From Actinoplanes siamensis (GTDB lineage: Bacteria; Actinomycetota; Actinomycetes; Mycobacteriales; Micromonosporaceae), in contig NZ_BOMW01000044.1 of the NCBI RefSeq assembly GCF_016862395.1, positions 47,080-111,079 on the forward strand: DNA of 64,000 bases, given 5' to 3'. A program made the position numbers and the translations under genes. Below are positions 1 through 8,767 of this stretch, piece after piece; position 1 is the stretch's first letter, and every line of letters starts with the position of its first letter. A model generated the notes under the pieces. That model did no database searches, was not told the origin of the DNA, and was given only the letters and a program-made list of their open reading frames with translations.

Positions 1-633
1 CAACGCCGGGCGCGCGATGTCGACACCGATGCCACGCGCTCCCGGGAAACGACGCAACAGGTCCAGCACCCGACCGCCGCTACCGCAGCCGAGATCGGCC
101 ACCACGCCGATGTCGCCGTCGATGCGGTCCAGGGCGGCACGGAAGGTGCTCTCGTAGCAGAGTTCGTTGATCTCCCGGCACGCGTACGCGATCGCCGCCG
201 CGTCGCGCCGGTAGTAGGAGCCGGTACGGTTCGCCTTGACCAGCGCGTTCGGCATGGCCTGGAACAGTTCCGCGCTGCCACGGGACAGCCAGTGGAAGAA
301 CGACTTCATCCGGTACGCCTCGGCGGAGTGGTCGGACAGCGTGATCACCGTGCCGGTGCGGCGCACCAGGTCCACCGACGCCAGCGCACGGCACAGTCCG
401 ACGGTCGACGTCGCGTCCAGGCCGTGCGCAGCCGCGTAGACGACGGCGTCCACCTCGCCGGTCTCCATGAGCTCGTCCAGGAGGCCGATCTCCCAGGCCG
501 CCGCGACGGCCCACGACGCGACAGCGGAGTTGAAGATCGAGGTGACGTGCGGACTGGCGGCGCCACCGCTGGCGCCGGCGGGGGAGGCCGGTCCGCCGGT
601 CCGGGGTCGCCGTCGCGTGGCCGAGGTTGTCAT
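1..633 (-). CDS. SAM-dependent methyltransferase (3' end outside window)
   Basis: Class I SAM methyltransferase of which 211 codons are visible; the C-terminus lies beyond the left edge of the window. The glycine-rich SAM loop DLGCGSGG is at residues 180-187, followed about 20 residues later by the acidic strand end GIGVDIA. The N-terminal half is helical, as in small-molecule O- or C-methyltransferases that carry a dimerisation domain. The ATG at 633 was chosen because GGAGGACG precedes it closely. It is divergent from the deoxysugar cassette across a 211-bp gap (634-844). The substrate could be the sugar or the aglycone and cannot be decided from what is visible. The fold is certain and the role open. 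Confidence 0.8.
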   Translation of the reverse strand, partial: MTTSATRRRPRTGGPASPAGASGGAASPHVTSIFNSAVASWAVAAAWEIGLLDELMETGEVDAVVYAAAHGLDATSTVGLCRALASVDLVRRTGTVITLSDHSAEAYRMKSFFHWLSRGSAELFQAMPNALVKANRTGSYYRRDAAAIAYACREINELCYESTFRAALDRIDGDIGVVADLGCGSGGRVLDLLRRFPGARGIGVDIARPAL

Positions 634-844
634 GGGTCGTCCTCCGAGATCGATGGCCCGTACTGCGCACCATCCTGGGAGACGCCGGTTCGGCCACGCA
701 CCTCCACAAATGCTCTTCCCCCTGGCCACAAGCCCGCTGAGGTGCGCATCCTCAGAGATGGAGCGCCTCGGGCCGCCGATGACAATGAGTCGGACATCGT
801 CCCCGCCGCTGGCACAGCGGATTCTCGAACGAGAGGCGAGGCCC

Positions 845-2242
845 ATGAGAGCGCACTCGACCGTCGCACCGAGCCTCGTGCCGCGTACCGATCCGCATGC
901 GGCGCGGCGGATTCTCGAATCCCTCACGGCGCGCCCCGCGCTCGCCGCCGACGTGCCGGACTGGCTGGCCGACCATGCCCGCCGGCACACGTTCCGTGTC
1001 GAACGCGTCCCGTTCGAGGCCCTCGACCATTGGCACTTCGACGCCGTGACCGGCAATCTGCGACACCGCAGCGGGCGTTTCTTCACGGTGGAGGGGCTGC
1101 ACGTCGAGGCGGAGGGGCCCCCGGTCGCGGCGCCACGGACCTGGCGGCAGCCGATCATCGTGCAGCCCGAGGTGGGCATCCTCGGCATCCTGGCCAAGGA
1201 GTTCGACGGCGTTCTGCATTTCCTGATGCAGGCGAAGATGGAGCCGGGCAACCCGAATCTGGTCCAGCTCTCCCCCACCGTGCAGGCCACCCGGAGCAAC
1301 TACAGCCGGGTGCACGCCGGCGCCGGCGTGCGCTATCTCGAATACTTCCGCTCACCGGGACACAACACGGTGATGGTCGACGTGCTGCAGTCCGAGCAGG
1401 GGGCGTGGTTCTACCGCAAAGTCAACCGCAACATGATCGTCGAGACCCGCGACGACGTGCCGCTGCACGAGGACTTCCGCTGGCTGACCCTCGCGGAGAT
1501 CGGCGCGCTGCTGCGCCGGGACCTGGTCGTCAACATGGATGCCCGGACCGTGCTGGCCTGCGCCCCGCTGGCCGGCGACGAGTCCGCCGCCCTGCATCGC
1601 GACGCCGACCTGATGTCCTGGTTCGTCGCCGAGCGCTCCGGACATCGCCTGGTGGCGCGCTTGATCCCGCTCGCCGACACGACGGACTGGACACGGGACG
1701 ACACCACCATCCGGCACGTGCCCGACCGGCACTTCCAGGTCGTGGCGGTGCGGGTCGAGGCGGGCAGCCGCGAGGCGCCCCGCTGGACGCAACCCCTGTT
1801 GGAGCCGCTGGACCGCGGCGTGGTGGCGTTCGTCATGCGCCGGTTCAGCGGCGTGCCGCATCTGCTGGTCACAGTACGGGTGGAAGCCGGCTTCCTGAAC
1901 ACCGTCGAGCTGGGGCCGACGGTGCAGTGCGTGCCGAGGGACGCCGACGGGTCCGGGGTGCTCCGCTCCCCGTTCCTCGACCTGGTGCTGCACGCCCCGG
2001 CGGACCGCATCCGGTACTCCGCCACGCACTCGGAGGAGGGCGGCCGGTTCCTCAACGCCGAGAACCGGTATCTCATCGTCGAGGCCGACGCGACAGAGGC
2101 GCCGGCCCGGCCCCCGGCCCATCACTTCTGGGTGACGCCGGGCCAGCTGCGGTCGCTGGTCCGGCACGGCAACTACGTCAACATGCAGGCGCGGAGCCTG
2201 CTCGCCGCGATCAACTCCGGCGCCGTGGACCTGCAGAACTAG
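845..2242 (+). CDS. NDP-hexose 2,3-dehydratase
   Basis: 465-residue protein of the TylX3/OleV/EvaA-type NDP-hexose 2,3-dehydratases, which remove the C-2 hydroxyl from NDP-4-keto-6-deoxyglucose and commit the sugar to the 2-deoxy series. The family is an internal duplication, and both halves are visible here: VNMDART near residue 230 pairs with VNMQARS near residue 445, and NRNMIVE pairs with NRYLIVE. The ATG at 845 is preceded by a purine-rich GAGAGGCGAGG. It is the first gene of a plus-strand sugar operon running to 5956. The thymidylyltransferase and 4,6-dehydratase that would supply its substrate are not in this window. Confidence 0.9.
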   Translation: MRAHSTVAPSLVPRTDPHAARRILESLTARPALAADVPDWLADHARRHTFRVERVPFEALDHWHFDAVTGNLRHRSGRFFTVEGLHVEAEGPPVAAPRTWRQPIIVQPEVGILGILAKEFDGVLHFLMQAKMEPGNPNLVQLSPTVQATRSNYSRVHAGAGVRYLEYFRSPGHNTVMVDVLQSEQGAWFYRKVNRNMIVETRDDVPLHEDFRWLTLAEIGALLRRDLVVNMDARTVLACAPLAGDESAALHRDADLMSWFVAERSGHRLVARLIPLADTTDWTRDDTTIRHVPDRHFQVVAVRVEAGSREAPRWTQPLLEPLDRGVVAFVMRRFSGVPHLLVTVRVEAGFLNTVELGPTVQCVPRDADGSGVLRSPFLDLVLHAPADRIRYSATHSEEGGRFLNAENRYLIVEADATEAPARPPAHHFWVTPGQLRSLVRHGNYVNMQARSLLAAINSGAVDLQN

Positions 2243-2300
2243 CGGCGGCCGGTGTCGCGTACGAATCGCTCCCTTCGAGACCGGAAGGCTTCTGCGCTCT

Positions 2301-3572
2301 ATGTCAGACACACCGATCCCGGCAGCGGCCGGCACCCTGCACGCCGCTCTCACCCCCGCGGGCGCCGCTCTGCTCGACCTGCTGACCGGACACCTGCCCG
2401 GCGTCCACAACGCCGCGGACCACTGCAATCGCACCGGAACCTTCCCGGGCGACGTCTTCAAGGCGTTCGGCGAGAGCGGCGTCCTGGGCGCCACCGTGCC
2501 TCGCCGGCTCGGCGGCCTGGGCCTGGACCGCCTGTACGACGTGGCCACCGCCCTGCTGACCGTGGCCGAGGTGGACGCCTCGACCGCGCTGGCCCTGCAC
2601 GCCCAGTTCAGCCGCGGACTCACCTTCACCTACGAGTGGCTGCACGGTGAGCCGCACGCCCGGCAGCTCGCCGAGCGGGTCCTGCGCGCGATGGCGCTGG
2701 GCGACCCGGTCAGTGGCGGTGTCAAGGAGCATCCGTCCGCGGTCACGACCATCACGCCGGACGGTCATGGCGGCTGGCGGCTCAACGGCCGCACCACGAT
2801 GGTGACGATGGCGCCCGTCGCCAAGCACATCATCACGGTGGCGCAGACCCGCGGTGACGGTTGTCCGGTCCGGCTCGCCACGGTGCTGGTGTCACCGGAC
2901 AACCCCGGCGTGACGGTGCTGGACAACTGGGACGGCCTGGGCATGCGGGCGTCCGGCACGGTGGACGTGCTCTACGAGGACGCCGGCGTCCCCGGCGCGG
3001 ACGTACTGGTCCGCGGCGCGGTCGGCGCGCAGCACGACGGAGCCCTGGCGGGGCAGACCGTCAGCTCGATCACCATGCTCGGCATCTACCTCGGCGTCGC
3101 CCAGGCCGCCCGGGACTGGGCCGTGCGGCACGTGGCCCGGGGCGGGCAGGCACCCCCGGCCGCGGTGCGCCCGCTGGTCGCAGAGATCGACGCACGTCTT
3201 TACATGCTGCGTGCCACGGCCGGCAGCGCGTTGCTGAACGCCGACACGGCGGCGCAGGAGATCACCGACGTGGCGGTGCGCGGCCGCTCGATGATGGTGC
3301 CGTTCCAGTACGCCAAGTTGATGGTCAACCGGCACGCGCCCGCGCTCGTCGACGACTGTCTGACCCTCGTCGGCGGCGCGACCTACTCCGCGGGGCACCC
3401 GCTGGCCAGGATGCTGCGCGACATCCGCGCCAACAATTTCATGCAGCCCTACAACTACATCGACGGAGTCGAGTTCCTCAGCGCGCACGCGCTGGACCTG
3501 CCCTACGACAGCAACTACATCAGCGCCCGTGCGGCACGGTCGCTGCGATCGGAGAGGAGCGGCCCGCGGTGA
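2301..3572 (+). CDS. acyl-CoA-dehydrogenase-fold flavoprotein, probable amino-sugar nitrososynthase
   Basis: 423-residue protein with the acyl-CoA dehydrogenase fold (helical N-terminus, beta middle with GLGMRASGT near residue 215, helical C-terminus). Within deoxysugar cassettes this fold is used by flavin-dependent nitrososynthases (KijD3, DnmZ, EvdC and RubN8 type) that N-oxidise a 3-amino-3-C-methyl sugar towards nitroso or nitro. Its immediate neighbours are a 3-aminotransferase, which overlaps it by 4 bases, and a 3-C-methyltransferase. This is exactly the set that makes such a substrate, so that role is inferred. A true acyl-CoA dehydrogenase is less likely because no acyl-chain genes surround it. 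It would need an NAD(P)H:flavin reductase encoded elsewhere. Confidence 0.78.
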   Translation: MSDTPIPAAAGTLHAALTPAGAALLDLLTGHLPGVHNAADHCNRTGTFPGDVFKAFGESGVLGATVPRRLGGLGLDRLYDVATALLTVAEVDASTALALHAQFSRGLTFTYEWLHGEPHARQLAERVLRAMALGDPVSGGVKEHPSAVTTITPDGHGGWRLNGRTTMVTMAPVAKHIITVAQTRGDGCPVRLATVLVSPDNPGVTVLDNWDGLGMRASGTVDVLYEDAGVPGADVLVRGAVGAQHDGALAGQTVSSITMLGIYLGVAQAARDWAVRHVARGGQAPPAAVRPLVAEIDARLYMLRATAGSALLNADTAAQEITDVAVRGRSMMVPFQYAKLMVNRHAPALVDDCLTLVGGATYSAGHPLARMLRDIRANNFMQPYNYIDGVEFLSAHALDLPYDSNYISARAARSLRSERSGPR

Positions 3573-4684
3573 CCACGCGCGTGTGGGACTACCTGCCGGA
3601 ATTCGCGGAGGAGGAGACGGACATCCTCGACGCGGTACGGACGGTCCTGAGATCGGGCCGGCTGATCCTGGGCCCCGCCGTCCAGTCGTTCGAGGCGGAG
3701 TTCAGCGCCTACCACGGCGTGGCCCACTGCGTCGGTGTCGACAACGGCACCAATGCCGTCAAGCTCGGCCTCGAGGCGCTCGGCATCGGTCCGGGCGACG
3801 AGGTGATCACCGTTTCCAACACCGCAGCCCCGACCGTGGTGGCCATCGCCGGCACCGGGGCGACCCCCGTCTTCGTCGACGTCGGGGACGACTACCTGAT
3901 GAACACCGGGCAGCTGGCGGAGGTGCTCACCACGCGCACCCGGGCGGTCGTGCCGGTGCACCTGTACGGGCAGTGCGTCGACATGGACCCGGTGCTGCGG
4001 TTCGCCGAGACACACGGCCTGGCCGTGCTGGAGGACTGCGCCCAGGCGCACGGTGCGCGGCATCACGGCCGCCTGGCCGGCACCATGGGCGACGCGGCGG
4101 CGTTCTCCTTCTACCCGACAAAGGTGCTGGGCGCCTACGGTGACGGTGGAGCGCTGCTGACCGCACGCGACGATGTCGACCGGGCCCTGCGCCAGCTGCG
4201 CTACTACGGCATGGACAAGGTCTACTACGTGGTCCGCTCCCCCGGGCACAACAGCCGGCTCGACGAGGTGCAGGCGGAGATCCTGCGGCGCAAGCTGACC
4301 CGCCTGGACGGCTACATCGCGGGACGCCGGGCCGTCGCACAGCGCTACGCCGACGGGTTGAGCGACCTCACCGGCGCCGGTCTCGTCCTGCCCACCACCG
4401 CGCCGGGCAACGACCATGTTCACTACGTCTACGTGGTCCGGCATCCCCAGCGCGACCGCATCCTCGAGCTGCTACGCCGGTACGACATCGAGCTCAACAT
4501 CAGCTACCCGTGGCCGGTGCACACCATGTCGGGCTTCCCGGGCCTGGCCACGCCCCGCGTGCCCCTGCCCAACACCGAGCGTCTCGCGACCGAGATCTTC
4601 TCCCTGCCGATGTACCCGTCCCTGCCCCGGCACGTCCAGGAGAGGGTCATCGCGGCGCTGCACGACGTGTTCTCCGAACTCTGA
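3569..4684 (+). CDS. PLP-dependent NDP-sugar 3-aminotransferase (DegT/DnrJ/EryC1 family)
   Basis: 371-residue DegT/DnrJ/EryC1-family aminotransferase. It shows the family's N-terminal NGTNAVKLGL segment that binds PLP phosphate, the EDCAQAHGA strand, and the lysine-bearing FSFYPTKVLGAYGDGG motif, whose lysine would form the Schiff base. It would install the amino group at C-3 of the keto-deoxysugar made by the preceding dehydratase. The start is GTG at 3569, inside the stop of the upstream gene (GTGA overlap), with GGAGAGGAG about 10 bases upstream, so the two are translationally coupled. It is the expected partner of the 3-C-methyltransferase at 4712 in branched amino- and nitrosugar pathways. 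Confidence 0.9.
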   Translation: MTTRVWDYLPEFAEEETDILDAVRTVLRSGRLILGPAVQSFEAEFSAYHGVAHCVGVDNGTNAVKLGLEALGIGPGDEVITVSNTAAPTVVAIAGTGATPVFVDVGDDYLMNTGQLAEVLTTRTRAVVPVHLYGQCVDMDPVLRFAETHGLAVLEDCAQAHGARHHGRLAGTMGDAAAFSFYPTKVLGAYGDGGALLTARDDVDRALRQLRYYGMDKVYYVVRSPGHNSRLDEVQAEILRRKLTRLDGYIAGRRAVAQRYADGLSDLTGAGLVLPTTAPGNDHVHYVYVVRHPQRDRILELLRRYDIELNISYPWPVHTMSGFPGLATPRVPLPNTERLATEIFSLPMYPSLPRHVQERVIAALHDVFSEL

Positions 4685-4711
4685 CCGACCACACGCGATC
4701 TGGAGACAGCC

Positions 4712-5956
4712 ATGACCGATGACGGCAACACCCGACCGCGCGCCACCTGCCGGGTATGCGGCGATGGCCTGGAGCAGTTCCTGGACCTGGGAGAGCAGCC
4801 GATATCGCAGGCGTTCGTGGAGCCGGGCGCCGACGCGGAGGAGTTCTTCTTCCCGCTCGTGGTGGGCGTGTGCACCGGGTGCGCCATGGTGCAGTTGCTC
4901 CATGACGTGCCCCGGGACCGCATGTTCCACCACGACTACCCGTTCTACTCGTCGAGTTCCCAGGCGATGCAGGAGTACTTCGCGGGCGTGGCCCGGGAGT
5001 TCCTGGACACCGACCTGACCGGCGACCGGCCGTTCCTGGTGGAGATCGGATGCAACGACGGCGTGCTCCTGCGGACGATCAAGGACGCGGGCGTACGCCA
5101 CCTGGGCTTCGAGCCCTCCGGCGGAGTGGCCGACGTGGCCCGTGCCCGGGGCATCCGGGTGCGCGGGGACTTCTTCGAGGAGCGCACGGCCAAGGAGGTG
5201 TGTGCCGCCGAGGGCACCGCCGACGTGATCTATTCGGCGAACACCCTGTGCCACATCCCGTACCTCGACTCGGTGTTCCGCGGCGTGGACGCGCTGCTCG
5301 CTCCCGACGGCGTGTTCGTCTTCGAGGACCCGTATCTCGGTGACGTCGTCGCGCAGACCTCATTCGACCAGATCTACGACGAGCACTTCTACCTGTGGTC
5401 GGCGGAGTCGGTACAGGCGACCGCCCGGCGGTTCGGCTTCGAACTGGTCGACGTGCGCCGCCTGCCGGTGCACGGCGGTGAGGTCCGCTTCACCCTCGCC
5501 CGGGCCGGCAGGCGGACGCCCACCCCGGCGGTGGCCGCGCTGGTCGCCGAGGAACGGCAGCGGCGCCTGTCGAGCATCGACACGCTGCGCGGCTTCGCGG
5601 CGAACGTCGCACGCGTCCGTGACGACCTCGTGCGTACGCTCACCGACCTGCGCGAGCGGGGGCGCCGGGTCGTCGGTTACGGCGCCACGGCCAAGAGCGC
5701 CACCGTTCTGAACCTCTGCGGCATCGGTCCCGACCTGGTCGAGTTCATCTGTGACACCACCCCGGACAAGCACGGCAAGCTGACTCCTGGACAGCACATC
5801 CCGATCCGGCCCGCCGAGGCGTTCGCCGACCCGTATCCCGACTACGCCCTGCTGTTCGCCTGGAATCACGCCGCCGAGATCATGGCCAAGGAGCGCGCGT
5901 TCACCGCGTCCGGCGGCCGGTGGCTGCGCTACGTGCCCGACGTCCACGTGGTGTGA
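4712..5956 (+). CDS. NDP-hexose 3-C-methyltransferase
   Basis: 414-residue C-methyltransferase of the TylCIII/TcaB9/KijD1 type. The N-terminal zinc site is visible as CRVCG (near residue 14) and CTGCA (near residue 54). A Rossmann SAM domain follows with EIGCNDGVLL near residue 112, and the C-terminal domain contains the VVGYGATAKSATVLN motif typical of this family. It methylates C-3 of the keto or amino-keto deoxysugar. The plus-strand sugar operon ends here with a 16-bp hairpin. Together with the aminotransferase and the nitrososynthase-like gene it predicts a 3-C-methyl-3-amino (nitroso/nitro) sugar. Confidence 0.92.
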   Translation: MTDDGNTRPRATCRVCGDGLEQFLDLGEQPISQAFVEPGADAEEFFFPLVVGVCTGCAMVQLLHDVPRDRMFHHDYPFYSSSSQAMQEYFAGVAREFLDTDLTGDRPFLVEIGCNDGVLLRTIKDAGVRHLGFEPSGGVADVARARGIRVRGDFFEERTAKEVCAAEGTADVIYSANTLCHIPYLDSVFRGVDALLAPDGVFVFEDPYLGDVVAQTSFDQIYDEHFYLWSAESVQATARRFGFELVDVRRLPVHGGEVRFTLARAGRRTPTPAVAALVAEERQRRLSSIDTLRGFAANVARVRDDLVRTLTDLRERGRRVVGYGATAKSATVLNLCGIGPDLVEFICDTTPDKHGKLTPGQHIPIRPAEAFADPYPDYALLFAWNHAAEIMAKERAFTASGGRWLRYVPDVHVV

Positions 5957-5963
5957 GGTGGCG

Positions 5964-5998
5964 GCGACGCCGTGGCGGCCGGGCCGCCACGGCGTCGC
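5964..5998. terminator. hairpin between convergent genes
   Basis: A perfect 16-bp inverted repeat (arms 5964-5979 and 5983-5998, 3-base loop) lies between the convergent C-methyltransferase and ketoreductase genes. It has no T-run, but its position and strength suggest a bidirectional terminator or mRNA-stabilising hairpin. Confidence 0.65.
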
Positions 5999-6003
5999 GG
6001 TGG

Positions 6004-6987
6004 TCAGGACGCGGCCACCCGGGTGGCCAGCCCGGCAACCGTCGCGCGCAGCCCTTCGGCCAGTGGCGTCGACGGTCCCCAGCCGGTCACCGACCGGAAC
6101 GGCCCGGAGTCCAGCACGAGGTCGCGCAGGTCGCCGGCGGTCGCCTGTGCCGGTGCGGGCGTCGACGTGACCGGTACCGCCGGGCGTGCGGTGTGCCCGG
6201 CGACCGTCGCGGCCAGCGAGGAGAAGAGGTCGACGAGCCGGACGCCCGTGCCGCTGCCGACCAGCCAGTGCCGGCCGGCGAGGGCGTCCGCGTGGTCGAT
6301 CGCCGCCACGAGGGCGCCCGCCGCGTCCCGCACGTACACCAGATCTCGGCGGGCCTCCCCGCCGTCCCACACCGTCAGATCGCCACCGGCGAGGGCACGG
6401 CGGGCCATCGCGGTCACCACTCCCTTGTCCACCGGGCCGCCGTAGACCATCGGCAGGCGCAGCGACACGCCCCGCAACACACCGGCCCGCGAGGCGTCCA
6501 GCAGCAGGCGCTCGGCTGTCAGCTTCTGCCGGTCGAACGCGTTGTCCGGCTCCTCCGGCTCGGTACCGGTCAGCGGCACCCGTGCCGGAGGTCCGGCCTG
6601 CGACGCCGAGCCGGCGTACACGACGATCGGCGCCGGCCTCCGGCTCTCGCGTGCCAGCGCATCGAGCAGCGCACGCGGCACGCCGACATTGACCAGCTCG
6701 GCCTCCCGGGAGCCGGCGTCGCGCCAACCGCCGGTGTGCTTGACCAGGCACAGGACGACATCCGCGCCCCGCACCGCCGCCTCGACCGCCCCGGGGGCGG
6801 TGAGGTCGGCCACGACGGTGCCGATCTCGGCTTGTCCGGCCGGCAGGGCGGCGGGTGCGCCGCGCCCGACCAGGCGCACCCGTACCGGCCGCTCGGCCAG
6901 GGCGGCGGCGACGGCGGATCCCAGGGATCCGGTACCGCCGAGGACGGCGATGGTTTGCCGGGTGTCGCCCGGCGTGTCAGCTGACAT
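6004..6987 (-). CDS. NAD-dependent epimerase/dehydratase, probable NDP-hexose 4-ketoreductase
   Basis: 327-residue extended SDR of the NAD-dependent epimerase/dehydratase family. The nucleotide-binding GGTGSLGS is near residue 18. The usual YxxxK motif is not standard here; the region around FDRQKLTAERLL plays its positional part. Such proteins reduce the 4-keto group as the final step of NDP-deoxyhexose assembly. The ATG at 6987 was chosen because GAAGGGCG lies just upstream and because the Rossmann motif then sits at the expected distance. It converges on the sugar operon and is divergent from the FAD oxidase at 7190. Confidence 0.8.
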   Translation of the reverse strand: MSADTPGDTRQTIAVLGGTGSLGSAVAAALAERPVRVRLVGRGAPAALPAGQAEIGTVVADLTAPGAVEAAVRGADVVLCLVKHTGGWRDAGSREAELVNVGVPRALLDALARESRRPAPIVVYAGSASQAGPPARVPLTGTEPEEPDNAFDRQKLTAERLLLDASRAGVLRGVSLRLPMVYGGPVDKGVVTAMARRALAGGDLTVWDGGEARRDLVYVRDAAGALVAAIDHADALAGRHWLVGSGTGVRLVDLFSSLAATVAGHTARPAVPVTSTPAPAQATAGDLRDLVLDSGPFRSVTGWGPSTPLAEGLRATVAGLATRVAAS

Positions 6988-7056
6988 GGGAACGCCCTTC
7001 GGTGAGGAGACCGCGGGTGGCGGGTGTCCAGCCTCGCCACGGCGGGCCTGGAGACG

Positions 7057-7077
7057 CATCTCGCGACGTGCGAGATG
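7057..7077. promoter_or_regulatory. perfect inverted repeat, candidate operator
   Basis: CATCTCGC and GCGAGATG form a perfect 8-bp inverted repeat with a 5-bp spacer in the 202-bp gap between the divergent genes starting at 6987 (minus) and 7190 (plus). The size and symmetry fit a dimeric repressor site. Which regulator would bind is unknown; the PadR (12729) and ArsR-type (18156) proteins encoded here are candidates only by proximity. Confidence 0.4.
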
Positions 7078-7189
7078 TCGTGCCGCACCACCACAGTCCG
7101 CACGGTGGAAGAAGCACGTGCCGCCTCGATCGGCGACGATCCTCTGGATGCGCCGACGGCGGCGCCAAGCGACCAGCGAGGGGGACCGG

Positions 7190-8704
7190 GTGCAGAGTCG
7201 TCGCAGCTTTCTCCGACTGAGCGTGGGAGGCGCCGCCGCCGTGGCCGGGCTGGCCGGCGCCGCGCCGGCCGGCGCCGCACCGTACGGTGCCGACTGGGAC
7301 GGGCTGCGCCGGCATCTCGACGGCGACCTCGCACGACCGGGGGATCCGGCGTACCAGAACGCCCGGCGGCTGGCGAGCGCACAGTACGACGTGATCCGGC
7401 CGGCCGCGGTGACCTACTGCGCTTCCACCCGCGACGTGCAGCGGGTGATCCGGTTCGCCGGCCATCACGGCATCCCCGTCGCGGTCCGCAGCGGCGGCCA
7501 CAGCTTCGGCGGGTTCTCGACCGGCCGGGGCATCGTTCTCGACGTGTCCCGGCTGGATCACCTCGCGACCGGTGGCGGCACCGTCGTGGCCGGACCGGGA
7601 GTCCAGCAGGTCGACGCGCTGCACCGGCTCGCGCCGCGTGGGCTCATGCTGGCCGGCGGCGTCTGTCCGAACGTGTGCCTGGGCGGCTTCGTGCAGGGTG
7701 GTGGCATCGGATTCCTCACCCGCAGCCAGGGCCTGGCCTGCGACCGGCTGATCTCGGCGACCGTCGTGCTGGCCGACGGCCGGGTGGTGCGTGCCTCCCG
7801 CGACGAGCATCCCGACCTGCTGTGGGCCCTGCGGGGCGGTGGCGGCGGCAACTTCGGAGTCGTCACCCGGTACGAACTGGCGCCGGTACACGTCACCTCC
7901 ATGGTCAATTACACGTTGACCTGGCCGTGGGAGCGGGCGCTGGAGGTCATCGACGCGTGGCAGTCCTGGGCCGTGAGCGCGCCGGGCGAGCTGGGCGCCT
8001 CCCTGGGCGTCCTCGACGTCGACGCGGGGCGCTCGCAACCGCAGGTCACGGTGTACGGAGCCTGGTTCGGCCGGCCGGACCGGCTCGACGTCCTGCTGGA
8101 CGCTCTCGAGACCGGGGCCGGCACACCCGCGGTGACCCGCAGCGTGCAGCAGCACCCGGCGTACGAGGCGATGATGCAGTGGTACGGCTGCGCGGACCTG
8201 AGCGCCGATCAGTGTCACCGGGTCGGCTACGCGCCCGACGCCATGCTGCCGCGGACGAACTTCTACGCGACGCGGAACCGGATGTTCGCCCGTACGCTGC
8301 CGCCGCGCGACCTCCGCCGGGCGCTCGACGTCTTCGCCGCCGACCGGCGCCCCGGCCAGTTCCGCCTGTTCTACTTCGAGACCCTGGGCGGCGTCTCCGG
8401 AGCCCGGCGGCGCACCGACACCGCGTACGTGCACCGGGATTCCGTGCTCGTCGGGGGGTACGCTCTCTCGCTCACCGACCCGGCGTTCACCGCGGCCGAC
8501 GTGGCGGCGGGCCGCCGCTGGCTCGCCGACGGCCTCACCGCGCTGGACCCCGCCTCCCAGCACGAGAGCTACCAGAACTTCATCGACCCCGAGCTGGACG
8601 ACTGGCGAGCGGCCTACTACGCGGAGAACTACCGGCGGCTGTCGGACGTCAAGCACCGCTACGACCCGCACCGGTTCTTCCGTTTCGCCCAGGGCATCGA
8701 CTGA
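7190..8704 (+). CDS. Tat-exported bicovalent FAD-linked oxidase (BBE/AknOx type)
   Basis: 504-residue FAD-linked oxidase of the berberine-bridge-enzyme family with an N-terminal twin-arginine signal (SRRSFLRLSVGG) followed by an alanine-rich cleavage region near residue 30. Both covalent flavin anchors are present: His104 in RSGGHSFGG and Cys159 in GGVCPNV. The C-terminus has the family's Y-N-substrate region and the ending DPHRFFRFAQGI. Related exported enzymes such as AknOx oxidise the terminal sugars of glycosylated aromatic polyketides outside the cell, so a late sugar oxidation is plausible. The GTG at 7190 is preceded by GCGAGGGGG. It is the first gene of a short plus-strand group reaching 10605. 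Confidence 0.85.
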   Translation: MQSRRSFLRLSVGGAAAVAGLAGAAPAGAAPYGADWDGLRRHLDGDLARPGDPAYQNARRLASAQYDVIRPAAVTYCASTRDVQRVIRFAGHHGIPVAVRSGGHSFGGFSTGRGIVLDVSRLDHLATGGGTVVAGPGVQQVDALHRLAPRGLMLAGGVCPNVCLGGFVQGGGIGFLTRSQGLACDRLISATVVLADGRVVRASRDEHPDLLWALRGGGGGNFGVVTRYELAPVHVTSMVNYTLTWPWERALEVIDAWQSWAVSAPGELGASLGVLDVDAGRSQPQVTVYGAWFGRPDRLDVLLDALETGAGTPAVTRSVQQHPAYEAMMQWYGCADLSADQCHRVGYAPDAMLPRTNFYATRNRMFARTLPPRDLRRALDVFAADRRPGQFRLFYFETLGGVSGARRRTDTAYVHRDSVLVGGYALSLTDPAFTAADVAAGRRWLADGLTALDPASQHESYQNFIDPELDDWRAAYYAENYRRLSDVKHRYDPHRFFRFAQGID

Positions 8705-8767
8705 CCGCCCGCGCCCGGCCCAGGCAGACGCCGGTCGTCCCACTACTCACCGAGCGGACACCCGAAC

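Noticed and set aside
824..840. TCGAACG before the 2,3-dehydratase as a SARP box
   Set aside because: It is a single heptamer overlapping the ribosome-binding region, with no 11-bp partner, so it is probably chance.
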